This document shows, one piece after another, positions 53,169 through 61,819 of a DNA stretch of 64,000 nt. The DNA comes from Scopulibacillus darangshiensis. GTDB taxonomy: Bacteria; Bacillota; Bacilli; Bacillales; Sporolactobacillaceae. Location of the stretch: positions 62,001 through 126,000 of the forward strand of contig NZ_SLXK01000004.1 of NCBI RefSeq assembly GCF_004341035.1, written 5' to 3'. Every line of letters begins with the position of its first letter. Position 1 is the first letter of the stretch. A program made the position numbers and the translations under genes. The notes beneath the pieces are model-generated. The model did not search any database and was not told where the DNA came from. It was given only the letters and a program-made list of their open reading frames with translations.

Positions 53169-53310
53169 AGAGACATATTTAACCGTAAAATAAATTGACC
53201 GTAGGTGCTGTGAACATCCGCGGTCAGCAATAGACGTACCCTTCAAAGGGCAGCGTCGATGTAAAAATAGACCTCACCTAGCTGTCAAACTCAGGGGGTC
53301 TATTTTTGTC
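53169..53310 (+). ncRNA. Candidate antisense antitoxin RNA of a type I toxin-antitoxin locus
   Basis: From the promoter the transcript would be about 140 nt. It folds as TGACCG/CGGTCA (53196-53201 with 53221-53226), then GACG..CCC/GGG..CGTC (53233-53257), and ends at a strong terminator hairpin AAAAATAGACC/GGTCTATTTTT (53263-53307). The toxin gene converges from the other strand, and its transcript must use the same hairpin in reverse, so the 3' ends overlap. This is the layout of RatA-TxpA and Fst-type loci. Confidence 0.65.
53263..53307. terminator. Bidirectional terminator shared by antitoxin RNA and toxin mRNA
   Basis: Perfect 11-bp arms AAAAATAGACC and GGTCTATTTTT give U-tracts on both strands, with a 23-base loop. 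Confidence 0.85.
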
Positions 53311-53319
53311 TTGGTTTAT

Positions 53320-53388
53320 CTATGATAACAGGCCGATAATAAACAGTACGAATGTTAGCATTAAAGTAATGCCTTCAAATGTCGTCAT
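53320..53388 (-). CDS. Type I toxin peptide, holin-like/TxpA-BsrG family
   Basis: 22 residues: MTTFEGITLML then TFVLFIIGLLS. The N-terminus matches the M[ST][TV][FY]Ex[LI]xxM pattern of Bacillus type I toxins; TxpA begins MSTYESLMVMIGF and BsrG MTVYESLMIMINF. The rest is a single hydrophobic helix that should insert in the membrane. AAGGCGG lies five bases before ATG 53388. It is shorter than TxpA and BsrG, close to putative holin-like toxins. The peptide faces a convergent RNA gene, which supports the call. Confidence 0.7.
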   Translation of the reverse strand: MTTFEGITLMLTFVLFIIGLLS

Positions 53389-53477
53389 AGGCGCCGCCTT
53401 CGTCTGCCCCTGGCTGGGGTTTGGGAACGACGCCGAACCCTTAAGTTGTACGCCACTGCATAGAAAGGAGCATTCCC

Positions 53478-53879
53478 ATTAGTCATTATGAAAATATTGT
53501 ATTGTTCGATGGTGTGTGCAACCTTTGCAACGGCAGTGTCCAATTTATTATAAAAAGGGACCCTAAAGGTTATTTTAAATTTGCATCATTGCAAGGTGAA
53601 GCGGGGAAGGAATTAATAAAAGGTTATGGTATCCCCGAAAATAGTGACAGTTTTATACTGATAAAAGATGGTGAGTGGTACAGCAAATCGAGTGCAGCCC
53701 TTCGTGTTTGCAGACACTTGAAAGGCTTTTGGAAGCTTCTGTATATTGTTCGATTTATCCCGCGGCAGATAAGGGACCACGTGTACGATATTGTGGCTAG
53801 GAATCGGTATAAATGGTTCGGAAAAAGTGAGAGTTGTATGATTCCTGATCCGAAGTTGAAAGATAGGTTTTTAGATTAA
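53478..53879 (+). CDS. DCC-family (DUF393) thiol-disulfide oxidoreductase-like protein, AUU start
   Basis: 133 residues. The family motif is FDGVCNLCNGSVQFI, a thioredoxin-like CxxC-type site, and the FIPRQIRDHVYDIVARNRY segment is conserved. An ideal AAAGGAG (53464-53470) lies seven bases before ATT 53478, which gives the N-terminus SHYENIVLFDGVCN expected for the family. No ATG, GTG or TTG lies at this place; TTG 53502 would remove the first beta strand and has no ribosome site. So translation probably starts at AUU, or an ATG has mutated to ATT. Confidence 0.8.
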   Translation: MSHYENIVLFDGVCNLCNGSVQFIIKRDPKGYFKFASLQGEAGKELIKGYGIPENSDSFILIKDGEWYSKSSAALRVCRHLKGFWKLLYIVRFIPRQIRDHVYDIVARNRYKWFGKSESCMIPDPKLKDRFLD

Positions 53880-53917
53880 AGACATCTTTTAAATCATCAA
53901 AAAGGAGCTGTTTGATC

Positions 53918-54340
53918 ATGACAATACGAATGACCCCCTATTTAATGATGAACGGAAACGCAAAAGAAGCGATCCAATTTTATGAAAAGGCATTGGACGC
54001 CAAAATTGTTTCTACTCAAACTTACGGTGAGATGGAAAGTCCTGAATTTCCTTGTCCTTTGGCGATAAGAGACCGGATTTCATTTGCGGAAATAAAAGTG
54101 GACGAAGCCGCTCTTATGTTTACCGATACACCCGGCCCGCCTGCTTTGAAAGGGAATCAAGTTATGATTTGTATATCAACAGGCGATGTGGAGAAATCCA
54201 AGCGAATTTTCGAAGCCCTACGGGAAGGCGGCCGGGTCAATTGTCCGCTTGAAAAAACGCCATTTAGCCCTGCCTTTGGTAATGTGACGGACAAGTTCGG
54301 TGTGACTTTCGAAATTGTGACAGAGAGCGAACCTAAATGA
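53918..54340 (+). CDS. VOC-superfamily PhnB-like protein
   Basis: 140 residues. MTPYLMMNGNAKEAIQFYEKAL opens the glyoxalase/bleomycin-resistance fold, and NVTDKFGVTFEIVT closes it, as in PhnB-like DUF1428/3-demethylubiquinone-methyltransferase-like proteins. A metal or small-ligand binding role is likely; enzyme activity is not established for this group. ATG 53918 lies ten bases after AAAGGAG; TTG 53912 is a poorer alternative. Confidence 0.85.
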   Translation: MTIRMTPYLMMNGNAKEAIQFYEKALDAKIVSTQTYGEMESPEFPCPLAIRDRISFAEIKVDEAALMFTDTPGPPALKGNQVMICISTGDVEKSKRIFEALREGGRVNCPLEKTPFSPAFGNVTDKFGVTFEIVTESEPK

Positions 54341-54353
54341 TGGGCAAGTGTTC

Positions 54354-54397
54354 GAATCGTGCCCGTGGACCGGAAAAAGCGGCCTGGTCGGGCACGA
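54354..54397. repeat. Dispersed hairpin repeat, family C, intact copy
   Basis: TCGTGCCCG (54357-54365) and CGGGCACGA (54389-54397) are perfect 9-bp arms. Inside lie TGGACCGG, AAAA and GCGGCC. A degenerate relative lies at 35436-35480. Confidence 0.65.
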
Positions 54398-54439
54398 AAG
54401 CGACCAAATCGTCCCCTCAGGTCGCGTCAATTTAAGTTG

Positions 54440-54616
54440 TTACCTTTTATTATCCGATTTAAGGTTTTTAACTTCTTCCTCCAGCAAGGCAACCTTCCGC
54501 TGAAGCTCCTCCTTTGGCTGCTTGACTTTTTTTGCAAAAATCATTATAAAACCGGCGATTGCAATAATGCCGCCGACCAAAGCAGCAGCCAAAATAAAGT
54601 AAATGTCAAAAAACAT
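54440..54616 (-). CDS. Small single-pass membrane protein downstream of the NprR-like gene
   Basis: 58 residues from ATG 54616, behind AAAGAGGTG; the longer frame has no ribosome site. One hydrophobic helix (IYFILAAALVGGIIAIAGFIMI) is followed by a basic, coiled-coil tail (EELQRKVALLEEEVKNLKSD). Its place after a peptide-sensing-type regulator invites comparison with the secreted peptide genes that follow nprR or rap genes. But the hydrophobic part lacks a cleavage site and the tail is long, so an ordinary small membrane protein is more likely. Confidence 0.7.
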   Translation of the reverse strand: MFFDIYFILAAALVGGIIAIAGFIMIFAKKVKQPKEELQRKVALLEEEVKNLKSDNKR

Positions 54617-54679
54617 CAAAGCACCTCTTTCACGCTCGGTATCTTTCAAATTCACCTTAACATAAATATCCAAATATCG

Positions 54680-55942
54680 TTAGCCCTTCGTTTTGATTTC
54701 CCTTCCATCCCCATCATCCCTATTAATAATTTGGTCTGCGATCTCTAAAGCAAGTTCCGTCTGGCCGGTTTCAACGTAATATCGGTAAAGTTCTTTTTGA
54801 TACTGTATGGTTATATGAATAAAGCCATGGGATTGGACATAAGGGAGAGCCTTTTCCTTCATATAAGTATGATACCGTTTCTTTTGCCCTTTAATTAAGT
54901 AGTCAAGCAGGTTGAAAAGAAGAATGTAGATGTCATCATTAAGTGCCGAAGCTGTAGATTTGCCATCATGGACCATCCCTAATAATTCTTCCTCCGATAA
55001 TAGCCTCTCAAAGAAACAGCTGCGGACATACCCCTCCAAAGAAAGAAGATAGATATCTGTCCCTTTATCCTTTAGATCCATCGATTGTTTATAAAGTGAT
55101 GCAGCCTTTTTGTAATTATTCCTGCTTAAGTGTTCATAAGCGAAGTTATGAAGAACTTTCCCTTTTTTATCGACAGAATGGCAAAGATCGCAGCTATGCA
55201 GCAGCCTATTATATTGTTCGACTGTTTCTTCAAATGGACGATGTTTGTCCACCTCCACCTGAATCAACATCAGCATTTCAGCATCGATAATATCAAGGAA
55301 ATTGTTGTCCCGCTTGAAAAATTGCAAAGCCTTTTCTGCATAGTAGTAAGCTTTTACGGGTGAATGAATGTGGTGATAGGCGGCCGCTAAGTGATAGTAA
55401 TATTTGGGATTTTGATAGAGTTCCGGCTGGATCGTCCTCAATATATCGATCGCTGTAAAATGTTCTCCTATAAACAAATGATAAATGCCGCGAACATGTT
55501 TAAATAAATTGTCCTCAAATTGGGGTAATTTTTTATAGTTCTTTTGTATGGCTTTAATCTGCTTGTTAGCGGCGGGGCTGTCACCAACCATCAAGAAATA
55601 CCTCGCAATAAGCAATTGATAAAGCAGATGGTAATCGGAAATTGGGATTAAGTTATTTTGATCAAGTTCATTTTTTATCGCCTTTGCCTCATCAAGCCTT
55701 TGTGAACTAATGGCATCATGCCATTGGTCAAGTCTTTTCTTTAGGCTGGATAATTTGTTAAGTTTATCGGTCATATCGATCCCGAGACGCTCTGCCAGCA
55801 TGTTTGTGATCTCAGGGGAATATTCGGTCAGTCCGCGTTCGATTTTGCTGATGTGTGTCACAGAACAAATGCCTTGCCCTAATTGATCCTGTGTTAAACG
55901 AGCTTTTTTGCGGTAGAACTTAATGATCTTCCCCTCATACAT
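54680..55942 (-). CDS. HTH-XRE plus TPR transcriptional regulator of the RRNPP type, NprR-like
   Basis: 420 residues. The XRE helix-turn-helix covers about 5-60 (KIIKFYRKKARLTQDQLGQG, then ICSVTHISKIERG, as in NprR). The remaining 340 residues are tetratricopeptide-like helices (YYHLAAAYHHIHSPVKAYYY and KGKVLHNFAYEHLSRNNYKK). RRNPP proteins bind short imported peptides. This gene is divergent from a large secreted subtilase, as NprR controls the secreted protease NprA. No obvious pheromone precursor follows. Confidence 0.85.
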   Translation of the reverse strand: MYEGKIIKFYRKKARLTQDQLGQGICSVTHISKIERGLTEYSPEITNMLAERLGIDMTDKLNKLSSLKKRLDQWHDAISSQRLDEAKAIKNELDQNNLIPISDYHLLYQLLIARYFLMVGDSPAANKQIKAIQKNYKKLPQFEDNLFKHVRGIYHLFIGEHFTAIDILRTIQPELYQNPKYYYHLAAAYHHIHSPVKAYYYAEKALQFFKRDNNFLDIIDAEMLMLIQVEVDKHRPFEETVEQYNRLLHSCDLCHSVDKKGKVLHNFAYEHLSRNNYKKAASLYKQSMDLKDKGTDIYLLSLEGYVRSCFFERLLSEEELLGMVHDGKSTASALNDDIYILLFNLLDYLIKGQKKRYHTYMKEKALPYVQSHGFIHITIQYQKELYRYYVETGQTELALEIADQIINRDDGDGREIKTKG

Positions 55943-56262
55943 TCATTTTCCTCCTCTGATGGCATTTTTCTTAAGATGATAAAAAGCGGCGTACTAGATA
56001 TTTTGGTATAGATCTTTAGATCTGTTTATAAAGAGCTCTATGAGGAAATGGGTGTCAGAAAACAACAAATTACCCCAATTTACAAACAAATGGCACTCTT
56101 GTAACATAAGCATCAATAATATGTCAATTTGTGCAGCACTGCCCCTGATGTAACTGCTTTATGGAGTTAGTTATTATTTTATCATTATTTTGCGGAAGGA
56201 TTGATGCTTATAAGACATTAGTGTCATATTTGCTGTCAAAAAGATTAAGAGGAGGAAAACGC
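55943..56262. other. Intergenic control region between the NprR-like gene and the subtilase
   Basis: About 320 bases without a convincing gene. Two AGATCT palindromes lie eight bases apart at 56010-56023. A 38-codon frame from 56040 (MRKWVSENNK...) has no spaced ribosome site. The upstream ATG frame at 56161 is the 5' extension of the subtilase frame and is not expected to be translated. Confidence 0.5.
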
Positions 56263-59200
56263 TTGAGGAAAAGAAAATGGTCGAAGCTGCTGATTGTTGT
56301 TCTATCTTTAATATTATTATTATTCTCAGCAACTCCAAGTCAATCGTCTTCTGCAAAAGAATCCCAATTAAAAGGGATCAAGAATGCGGATCAAATACTC
56401 AAATCGCTGACCGATAAACAGCGCAGGGCATTGAACGAACTCAAGGCGGGACCGGGATTTACCATCGATCCCAATATTGACATCACAAGTCCAAAGAAGA
56501 TCAAGGTCATCGTCCAGTTCGAACAAAAACCTGCGAAGGTCGATGTGTTATCAAAAGCGGCAAAAGGCAAGAAAATGGGTCTTTCCGCTGCAAAAGCAAA
56601 AGTTGAAGACTCTCATAAAACGTTTAAAAGCCATCTGCAAAAACTTAAGAGCAAACGCAGCAAGGATAACAACCTGAAAGATGCCAAGATTACGAGAGAA
56701 TACCGTCATGCGATTAACGGTGTAGCAATGGAACTACAGGCAAACGCCGTTCGTGACCTCTTGCAAACAGGTGTTGTGGCACGTGTCTGGAAGGATGACA
56801 CGGTCAAGCTTGATCCGCCAAAAGTGAAAAAAGAAAAACAAATCCAGTCCAGAATGGTAGATAGTGAACGACAAATCGGCGTGGACAAGCTCCATGATGA
56901 AGGCATTACTGGTAAAGGGATTAAAGTCGGTGTTATTGATACGGGCATTGATTACAATCATCCAGATCTCACTGGCGCCTATGCTGGTTACCGCAGCAAA
57001 GATGGACAAGATCCCAAAAAAGTTGATCCGAACTCTGTCAAAGGATGGGATTTTGTTGACAATGATGCGGATCCGATGGAAACAACCTATAAGGACTGGA
57101 AAGCAACCGACTATCCGGAAATCTATCCAGGAACATCGGAAACTTACTATACGGAGCATGGCACACATGTTTCGGGGATTATCGCTGGTCAAAAAGCCGC
57201 TGATTTAGATTATGCTGTCCAAGGTGTGGCACCTGATGCCGATGTCTACGGTTACCGTGTCCTAGGACCATACGGCAGCGGCGCAATGAGTAACGTCATT
57301 GCAGGGATAGATAAGGCCGTCAAAGATGGCATGGATGTCATTAACTTATCATTAGGTGATACGCAAAATGATCCGCTTACTCCAACATCTGTAGCATTGA
57401 ATAATGCGATGCTGTCGGGCGTTGTGGCTGTTGTTGCAGCTGGAAACGCCGGACCAAAAGATGGCACACTAGGTTCACCAGGAACGGCGGCCCTGCCGAT
57501 TTCAGTCGGTGCAAGCGACGTGTCGATTACCATTCCGACATACACTGGGACTGCCGGAGATGAAACATTTGGCGCTATGAAACTATTAGCGAAAAATTTC
57601 ACTGATCAGTTAAAAGAATTAAAGGGAAAGACACTTCCTGTAGCAGATATCGGACAAGGAACAGCAGACGATGTGAAGGGCAAAGATCTGAAAGGGAAAA
57701 TCGCCCTCATCGAGCGCGGAAGCAATCCTTTGGCTGAAAAGGTCCAAAATGCGGCAAAAGCTGGGGCCGAAGCGGCTATTCTTTATAACAATGAAAAAGG
57801 GGATATCCCATATTACCTCGGTGAAGGAACCGGCTTTACCGCTACATTTACGATGTCGAAAGCTGATGGGGAACGCCTGAAAGCCCTTGTGGATAAAGGG
57901 GATGCGTCCTTTACATTTGGTGAACAAGGAAATGTTGAAACAGAAGGCGATCACTTAGCAGACTTCAGTTCAAGAGGACCTGTCGCGAAAAACTGGGATA
58001 TCAAACCTGATGTTGTCGCTCCAGGTGTCGCTATTTTCTCAACTTTGCCTGAATATATCAATGCGCCCCAGGATGGCGATCAATACGATACAGCGTACGG
58101 CCGTCTTTCCGGAACATCGATGGCAACGCCTCATGTTGCCGGTGTCGCGGCGCTTATGCTGCAAGCGCATTCAAATGATAATCCTTTTGATGTGAAGACA
58201 GCTCTGATGAATACTGCAGATGATCTAAATGGTAACTATTCTGTCTATGAAGTTGGGGCAGGACGGGTTGATGCTTACGAGGCGGTTCACGCGAATGGGT
58301 CCGCAACAGTCATCGACCAGACAAAAAATGAAGATGAAAACGGACAGATTGTTAATATCGAAGAGAAAACAGGTTCGATCGCTTTTGGCAGCGAGTACTT
58401 TCCAGATAGCGATAAACCGATCGAAGACAAACGCAAAGTTGTCGTGAAAAATAACGGCAAACAGGCCAAAATCTATAACATAACAGCTGAATTTACGAAA
58501 GCTAACGATAATATAAAAGATGCCAAGAAGAATGGCGTAGAGATGCAAATGCCGGAATCGATCAATGTAGCTGCCGGAAAATCAAAAGATATCGAGTCAG
58601 CCATCCATATCCCTGCCTCCGCAGAAAAGGGCTGGTATGAAGGCTACATCCATATCGCTAATAAAAATGATGAAAAAGAAGCCTACCAAATTCCTTTTGC
58701 CATTCGGGTCACTGAAAAAGGCATTGGTTATATCAATCTTGCTCGCCCGGCTATTACCAACGACATGACCAATTATCATCAATATATGGTTCCGTTTACT
58801 GGATTTTCCTTTCAGCTTAACAGCCCAATGAAAACCATTGATGTTATCGTCACCGATGGGAAAACTGGCAAAGCGCTAGGATTTGTAGGCACCATGAATG
58901 CAGAAAACATGATACCAGGTGTGGAATATTACAATATACGAGGGTTCATGGGTATTGTTTATCCATTTACTGGAGATCCTGACAAACCGATAGCCGACGA
59001 TCCTGTCAAGCTGCCAGAAGGGGATTATAATCTTGTTGCGACAGCTCACGATGAAAGTGGAGCGGATTATACCAATAGCAATGTGGCTGTCGTCGATAAT
59101 ACACCGCCTAAAATGACATTTAAAGATTACAAACCAGGTGTCTATGAACTTGATGAATCCATGTATACGGATGAGGATGGTCACCATGCCGCATGGGTCC

Positions 59201-60492
59201 ACACTAATGTCTATGATTCAACGATTGATTTACTAAATTCAAGAGGACTCAAATATGATCAATCCGAGAATACGGTCATCTATTATCAAAATTCGCCTTT
59301 TCCAACCGGATTTCTTCCAGTTCAGGCAAATGGTGATATGAAGTTTGGGGTTGAACCAAAAGAAGTTGAAGATGGACCGCTGCAATTAGCTCTGTTACCG
59401 TTTGACATGGCAACAGCTGGTAACCCTGCAGGAAGGCCGATGTATACGTTTGTGAAGAAGGGCACGGCATATGCCAAATCTACCTATAACAAGGATAGCA
59501 TCAAACTTGGCGATGAGATTACGCTGACATTGAGCTTAAATAATGTTAAAAAGCTGACTTCTGGTAATCTTGATATTGAATATCCTAAAGATCAATATAA
59601 GTTTAGGGATGTTAAGGTAAACAAGGCGTTTAAAGAATATGCTGAAGAAAATGGTCTTAACGTTAAATTAAAAAAGCCTACTATTAAGGAAGGAGACTGG
59701 AGCAATACAGTAAATGTCGGTGCCTCCCTTGAAGGTGATGAGGTTAAAGGGTTTGACGGGAGTGCTGCCTTCCTTGATGTCACGTTTAAATTGACAGATG
59801 ACCAATATTACCACGGCTTTACCCAATTATCACTTAATAAACTCTCATATAACAAAGCAGGCAGCTCGGAGACTTCGACAATACCAGTTTTCGGCTCTGA
59901 CTGGTTTAAAATCATATCGAAACACTCAAAAGTCCAAGGCTTTATTTTCCCTGAAGCCTTTATGCAGGATAGCGGGGAGTTGGATTATGATACGGACTTT
60001 ACCAAAATCGGTGCCAAAGTCTATGCGAAAGCACCAAATGGCAAAGTATATGATGGCACGATAGATGATAACGGTCATTTTGTCATCCAAGGTCTTCCTG
60101 TAGCTAAGAATGAGTACAAAATTATTTTTGAAGTACCGGGACATCTGAAGAGGATTGAATCCGTTAAACTCAGTAAGGAACAAGACGGTGAGCTGGCCGG
60201 TATTTACTACTATATGCCGCCTAACCATTACAATTACGCAGGCGACATCAACCAGGACAAGATGATTGACATTAAGGACGTCATGCGGGTTGTTGCCCAC
60301 TATGGCAAAAAGAACAAGAAGGCGGATATTAACCAAGATGGGATCGTCAACGAAACAGATATCCGTTATATCGAAAAGAACTTCTTAAAAGTTGGACCTG
60401 ATGCTGGCAAAAACGCCAAACCGCAAGCAAAACTCGGCAAAAAAGGATTGAATGATTTCTTGGAAGCATTGGGGCTTGAACCGAATAATTAA
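56263..60492 (+). CDS. Secreted S8 subtilase with cohesin-like and dockerin modules
   Basis: 1409 residues from TTG 56263, seven bases after GGAGG; 34 codons upstream of it remain open but lack a ribosome site and would spoil the signal peptide (LLIVVLSLILLLFSATPSQS). Order: signal peptide, I9-type propeptide (about 75-180), S8 catalytic domain with Asp226 (VGVIDTGID), His299 (HGTHVSG) and Ser619 (GTSMATPHVAG), and a PA domain inserted between His and Ser (about 400-560). Next come Fn3-like regions, a cohesin-like domain (about 1070-1200), and a C-terminal dockerin (1327-1380) with two Ca2+ loops, DINQDKMIDIKD and DINQDGIVNETD. It resembles Vpr but is much longer. It likely works outside the cell. 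Confidence 0.9.
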   Translation: MRKRKWSKLLIVVLSLILLLFSATPSQSSSAKESQLKGIKNADQILKSLTDKQRRALNELKAGPGFTIDPNIDITSPKKIKVIVQFEQKPAKVDVLSKAAKGKKMGLSAAKAKVEDSHKTFKSHLQKLKSKRSKDNNLKDAKITREYRHAINGVAMELQANAVRDLLQTGVVARVWKDDTVKLDPPKVKKEKQIQSRMVDSERQIGVDKLHDEGITGKGIKVGVIDTGIDYNHPDLTGAYAGYRSKDGQDPKKVDPNSVKGWDFVDNDADPMETTYKDWKATDYPEIYPGTSETYYTEHGTHVSGIIAGQKAADLDYAVQGVAPDADVYGYRVLGPYGSGAMSNVIAGIDKAVKDGMDVINLSLGDTQNDPLTPTSVALNNAMLSGVVAVVAAGNAGPKDGTLGSPGTAALPISVGASDVSITIPTYTGTAGDETFGAMKLLAKNFTDQLKELKGKTLPVADIGQGTADDVKGKDLKGKIALIERGSNPLAEKVQNAAKAGAEAAILYNNEKGDIPYYLGEGTGFTATFTMSKADGERLKALVDKGDASFTFGEQGNVETEGDHLADFSSRGPVAKNWDIKPDVVAPGVAIFSTLPEYINAPQDGDQYDTAYGRLSGTSMATPHVAGVAALMLQAHSNDNPFDVKTALMNTADDLNGNYSVYEVGAGRVDAYEAVHANGSATVIDQTKNEDENGQIVNIEEKTGSIAFGSEYFPDSDKPIEDKRKVVVKNNGKQAKIYNITAEFTKANDNIKDAKKNGVEMQMPESINVAAGKSKDIESAIHIPASAEKGWYEGYIHIANKNDEKEAYQIPFAIRVTEKGIGYINLARPAITNDMTNYHQYMVPFTGFSFQLNSPMKTIDVIVTDGKTGKALGFVGTMNAENMIPGVEYYNIRGFMGIVYPFTGDPDKPIADDPVKLPEGDYNLVATAHDESGADYTNSNVAVVDNTPPKMTFKDYKPGVYELDESMYTDEDGHHAAWVHTNVYDSTIDLLNSRGLKYDQSENTVIYYQNSPFPTGFLPVQANGDMKFGVEPKEVEDGPLQLALLPFDMATAGNPAGRPMYTFVKKGTAYAKSTYNKDSIKLGDEITLTLSLNNVKKLTSGNLDIEYPKDQYKFRDVKVNKAFKEYAEENGLNVKLKKPTIKEGDWSNTVNVGASLEGDEVKGFDGSAAFLDVTFKLTDDQYYHGFTQLSLNKLSYNKAGSSETSTIPVFGSDWFKIISKHSKVQGFIFPEAFMQDSGELDYDTDFTKIGAKVYAKAPNGKVYDGTIDDNGHFVIQGLPVAKNEYKIIFEVPGHLKRIESVKLSKEQDGELAGIYYYMPPNHYNYAGDINQDKMIDIKDVMRVVAHYGKKNKKADINQDGIVNETDIRYIEKNFLKVGPDAGKNAKPQAKLGKKGLNDFLEALGLEPNN

Positions 60493-60502
60493 TAAAAAAT
60501 AT

Positions 60503-60529
60503 AAGGGGTGCCGGGAAGTGGCGCCCCTT
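60503..60529 (+). terminator. Stem-loop between the subtilase and sipW, weak terminator or processing site
   Basis: AAGGGGTGCC pairs with GGCGCCCCTT (one G-U). Only TATCAC follows, so read-through into sipW is likely. Confidence 0.55.
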
Positions 60530-60560
60530 TATCACCTTAGACAGAGAGTGGGATGCCGAA

Positions 60561-61097
60561 ATGAAAAATATCATCAATAGAGGATTCAGACTGACTATGC
60601 AGCTTATTTTTTGTGTCATTATTTTGCTGTTGGTGATCACGGCCTATCAGTCTATCAAGCATCCGGGCTGGCCTGTCTCATTTCTCGGCTATATGCCATT
60701 GACTGTTTTATCCAATAGTATGAATCCCACTTTTGAAACTGGAGATTTGGTGATTTCCAAACAGGTGAATCCTGCAGATATTAAGAAAGGCGACGTGATC
60801 ACTTTCAAAGGAGATCATGAAAGGTTAATTACCCACAGGGTGATTAAAATCAACCATGAACAGGGCGCCATTTCTTTTGTAACTAAAGGTGACAACAATA
60901 ATGTTAAAGACCAAAAGAGTGTACCTGGCGAGCATTTAGTAGGAAAGCAGACTTTTCAGATTCCTAATGCAGGCTATGTTGTGAATTTTGCCCGCCGCCC
61001 TATTGGCGTGATTCTGCTTATTTTTCTGCCATTGGCGGGTTACGTATTACTGGAGCTGTATGAACGGTTCAAAATGAAAAGGGAGGAATTGACTTGA
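60561..61097 (+). CDS. sipW: ER-type signal peptidase I, SipW
   Basis: 178 residues with a membrane helix at each end. Catalytic Ser53 lies in LSNSMNPTFETGDLV and His92 in LITHRVIKI; His in place of Lys marks the archaeal/ER-type enzyme. GDNNNVKD is the conserved Asp region. SipW cleaves the signal peptides of TasA and TapA in Bacillus. It is followed with a four-base overlap by a TasA-like gene, its expected substrate. The start follows GAGTGG weakly. Confidence 0.92.
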   Translation: MKNIINRGFRLTMQLIFCVIILLLVITAYQSIKHPGWPVSFLGYMPLTVLSNSMNPTFETGDLVISKQVNPADIKKGDVITFKGDHERLITHRVIKINHEQGAISFVTKGDNNNVKDQKSVPGEHLVGKQTFQIPNAGYVVNFARRPIGVILLIFLPLAGYVLLELYERFKMKREELT

Positions 61098-61783
61098 AGA
61101 AGACGAAAAGGTTTTTGTTAGGGACAACCTTGGCGGGTGCACTGATCGCATCGGCAGGATTTGGCACCTATTCATGGTTCACATCGGAAACACAAGCCAA
61201 AGGGGCCATGGAAAATGGCACATTGCAAATTAATGATGGAAAAGATATCACAACACCTATTTTCTCAGGTGAAAAGTTCGCGCCATCTCAGTTGCAATAC
61301 GGGGAATGGCTCACTCTAAAGAATAGCGGGGATCTGGACACATATCTTAAAGCAACACTTTCCCAATCTGTTGATAAAGCATCATTAGACGGGTACAAAA
61401 TTGGCTTTATTGCTATGAAGTATACAACAAAGCCAGATGAAGATGTCTTTGAGGCATCCAAAATTAACCTTGAAAAATTGTTTAAAGGTCCAACAAATGA
61501 AAGGTCTGTTGCTGTTCAAGGGCTGCCAAAAGGTGTTGAAGCTGTAAGCGGTATCCTGACAGATGATCAAGTGAAGGCAGCTGCTGATTCAGAAACCATT
61601 AAGATCGGCCAAGGCAATAATGAAGGAGCTTTCTGGGAACTAAAAGAGAATCAATATATGGATATTATGTTCGGCATCAAGCTTGATGCAAAAGCCGGTA
61701 ATGAGTATCAAGGTGCAAAGTACAATGCAACGCTAAAGGTTAAAGCCAAACAAACCGAAGATGGATCAACATACGGTGGATAA
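61094..61783 (+). CDS. tasA: TasA/camelysin-family biofilm fibre protein
   Basis: 229 residues. The SipW-type signal peptide runs MKKTKRFLLGTTLAGALIAS and ends near GTYSWFTSETQAKG, the conserved camelysin/TasA start. The mature part is a beta-rich jelly-roll-like domain ending GAKYNATLKVKAK. TasA forms matrix fibres; camelysin (CalY) is a surface metalloprotease-annotated relative of the same fold. TTG 61094 lies five bases after GGGAGGAA, overlapping the sipW stop. Confidence 0.9.
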   Translation: MKKTKRFLLGTTLAGALIASAGFGTYSWFTSETQAKGAMENGTLQINDGKDITTPIFSGEKFAPSQLQYGEWLTLKNSGDLDTYLKATLSQSVDKASLDGYKIGFIAMKYTTKPDEDVFEASKINLEKLFKGPTNERSVAVQGLPKGVEAVSGILTDDQVKAAADSETIKIGQGNNEGAFWELKENQYMDIMFGIKLDAKAGNEYQGAKYNATLKVKAKQTEDGSTYGG

Positions 61784-61819
61784 AGGTAAGGCTTTTGTAT
61801 AAAGGGGACAGGGAGCCAA

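Noticed and set aside
56040-56156. 38-codon frame MRKWVSENNK... in the NprR-like/subtilase intergenic region as a pheromone gene
   Set aside because: No signal peptide and no properly spaced ribosome site; likely chance.
56161-56262. N-terminal extension of the subtilase from ATG 56161
   Set aside because: The TTG at 56263 has GGAGG seven bases upstream and gives a normal signal peptide; the extension has neither.
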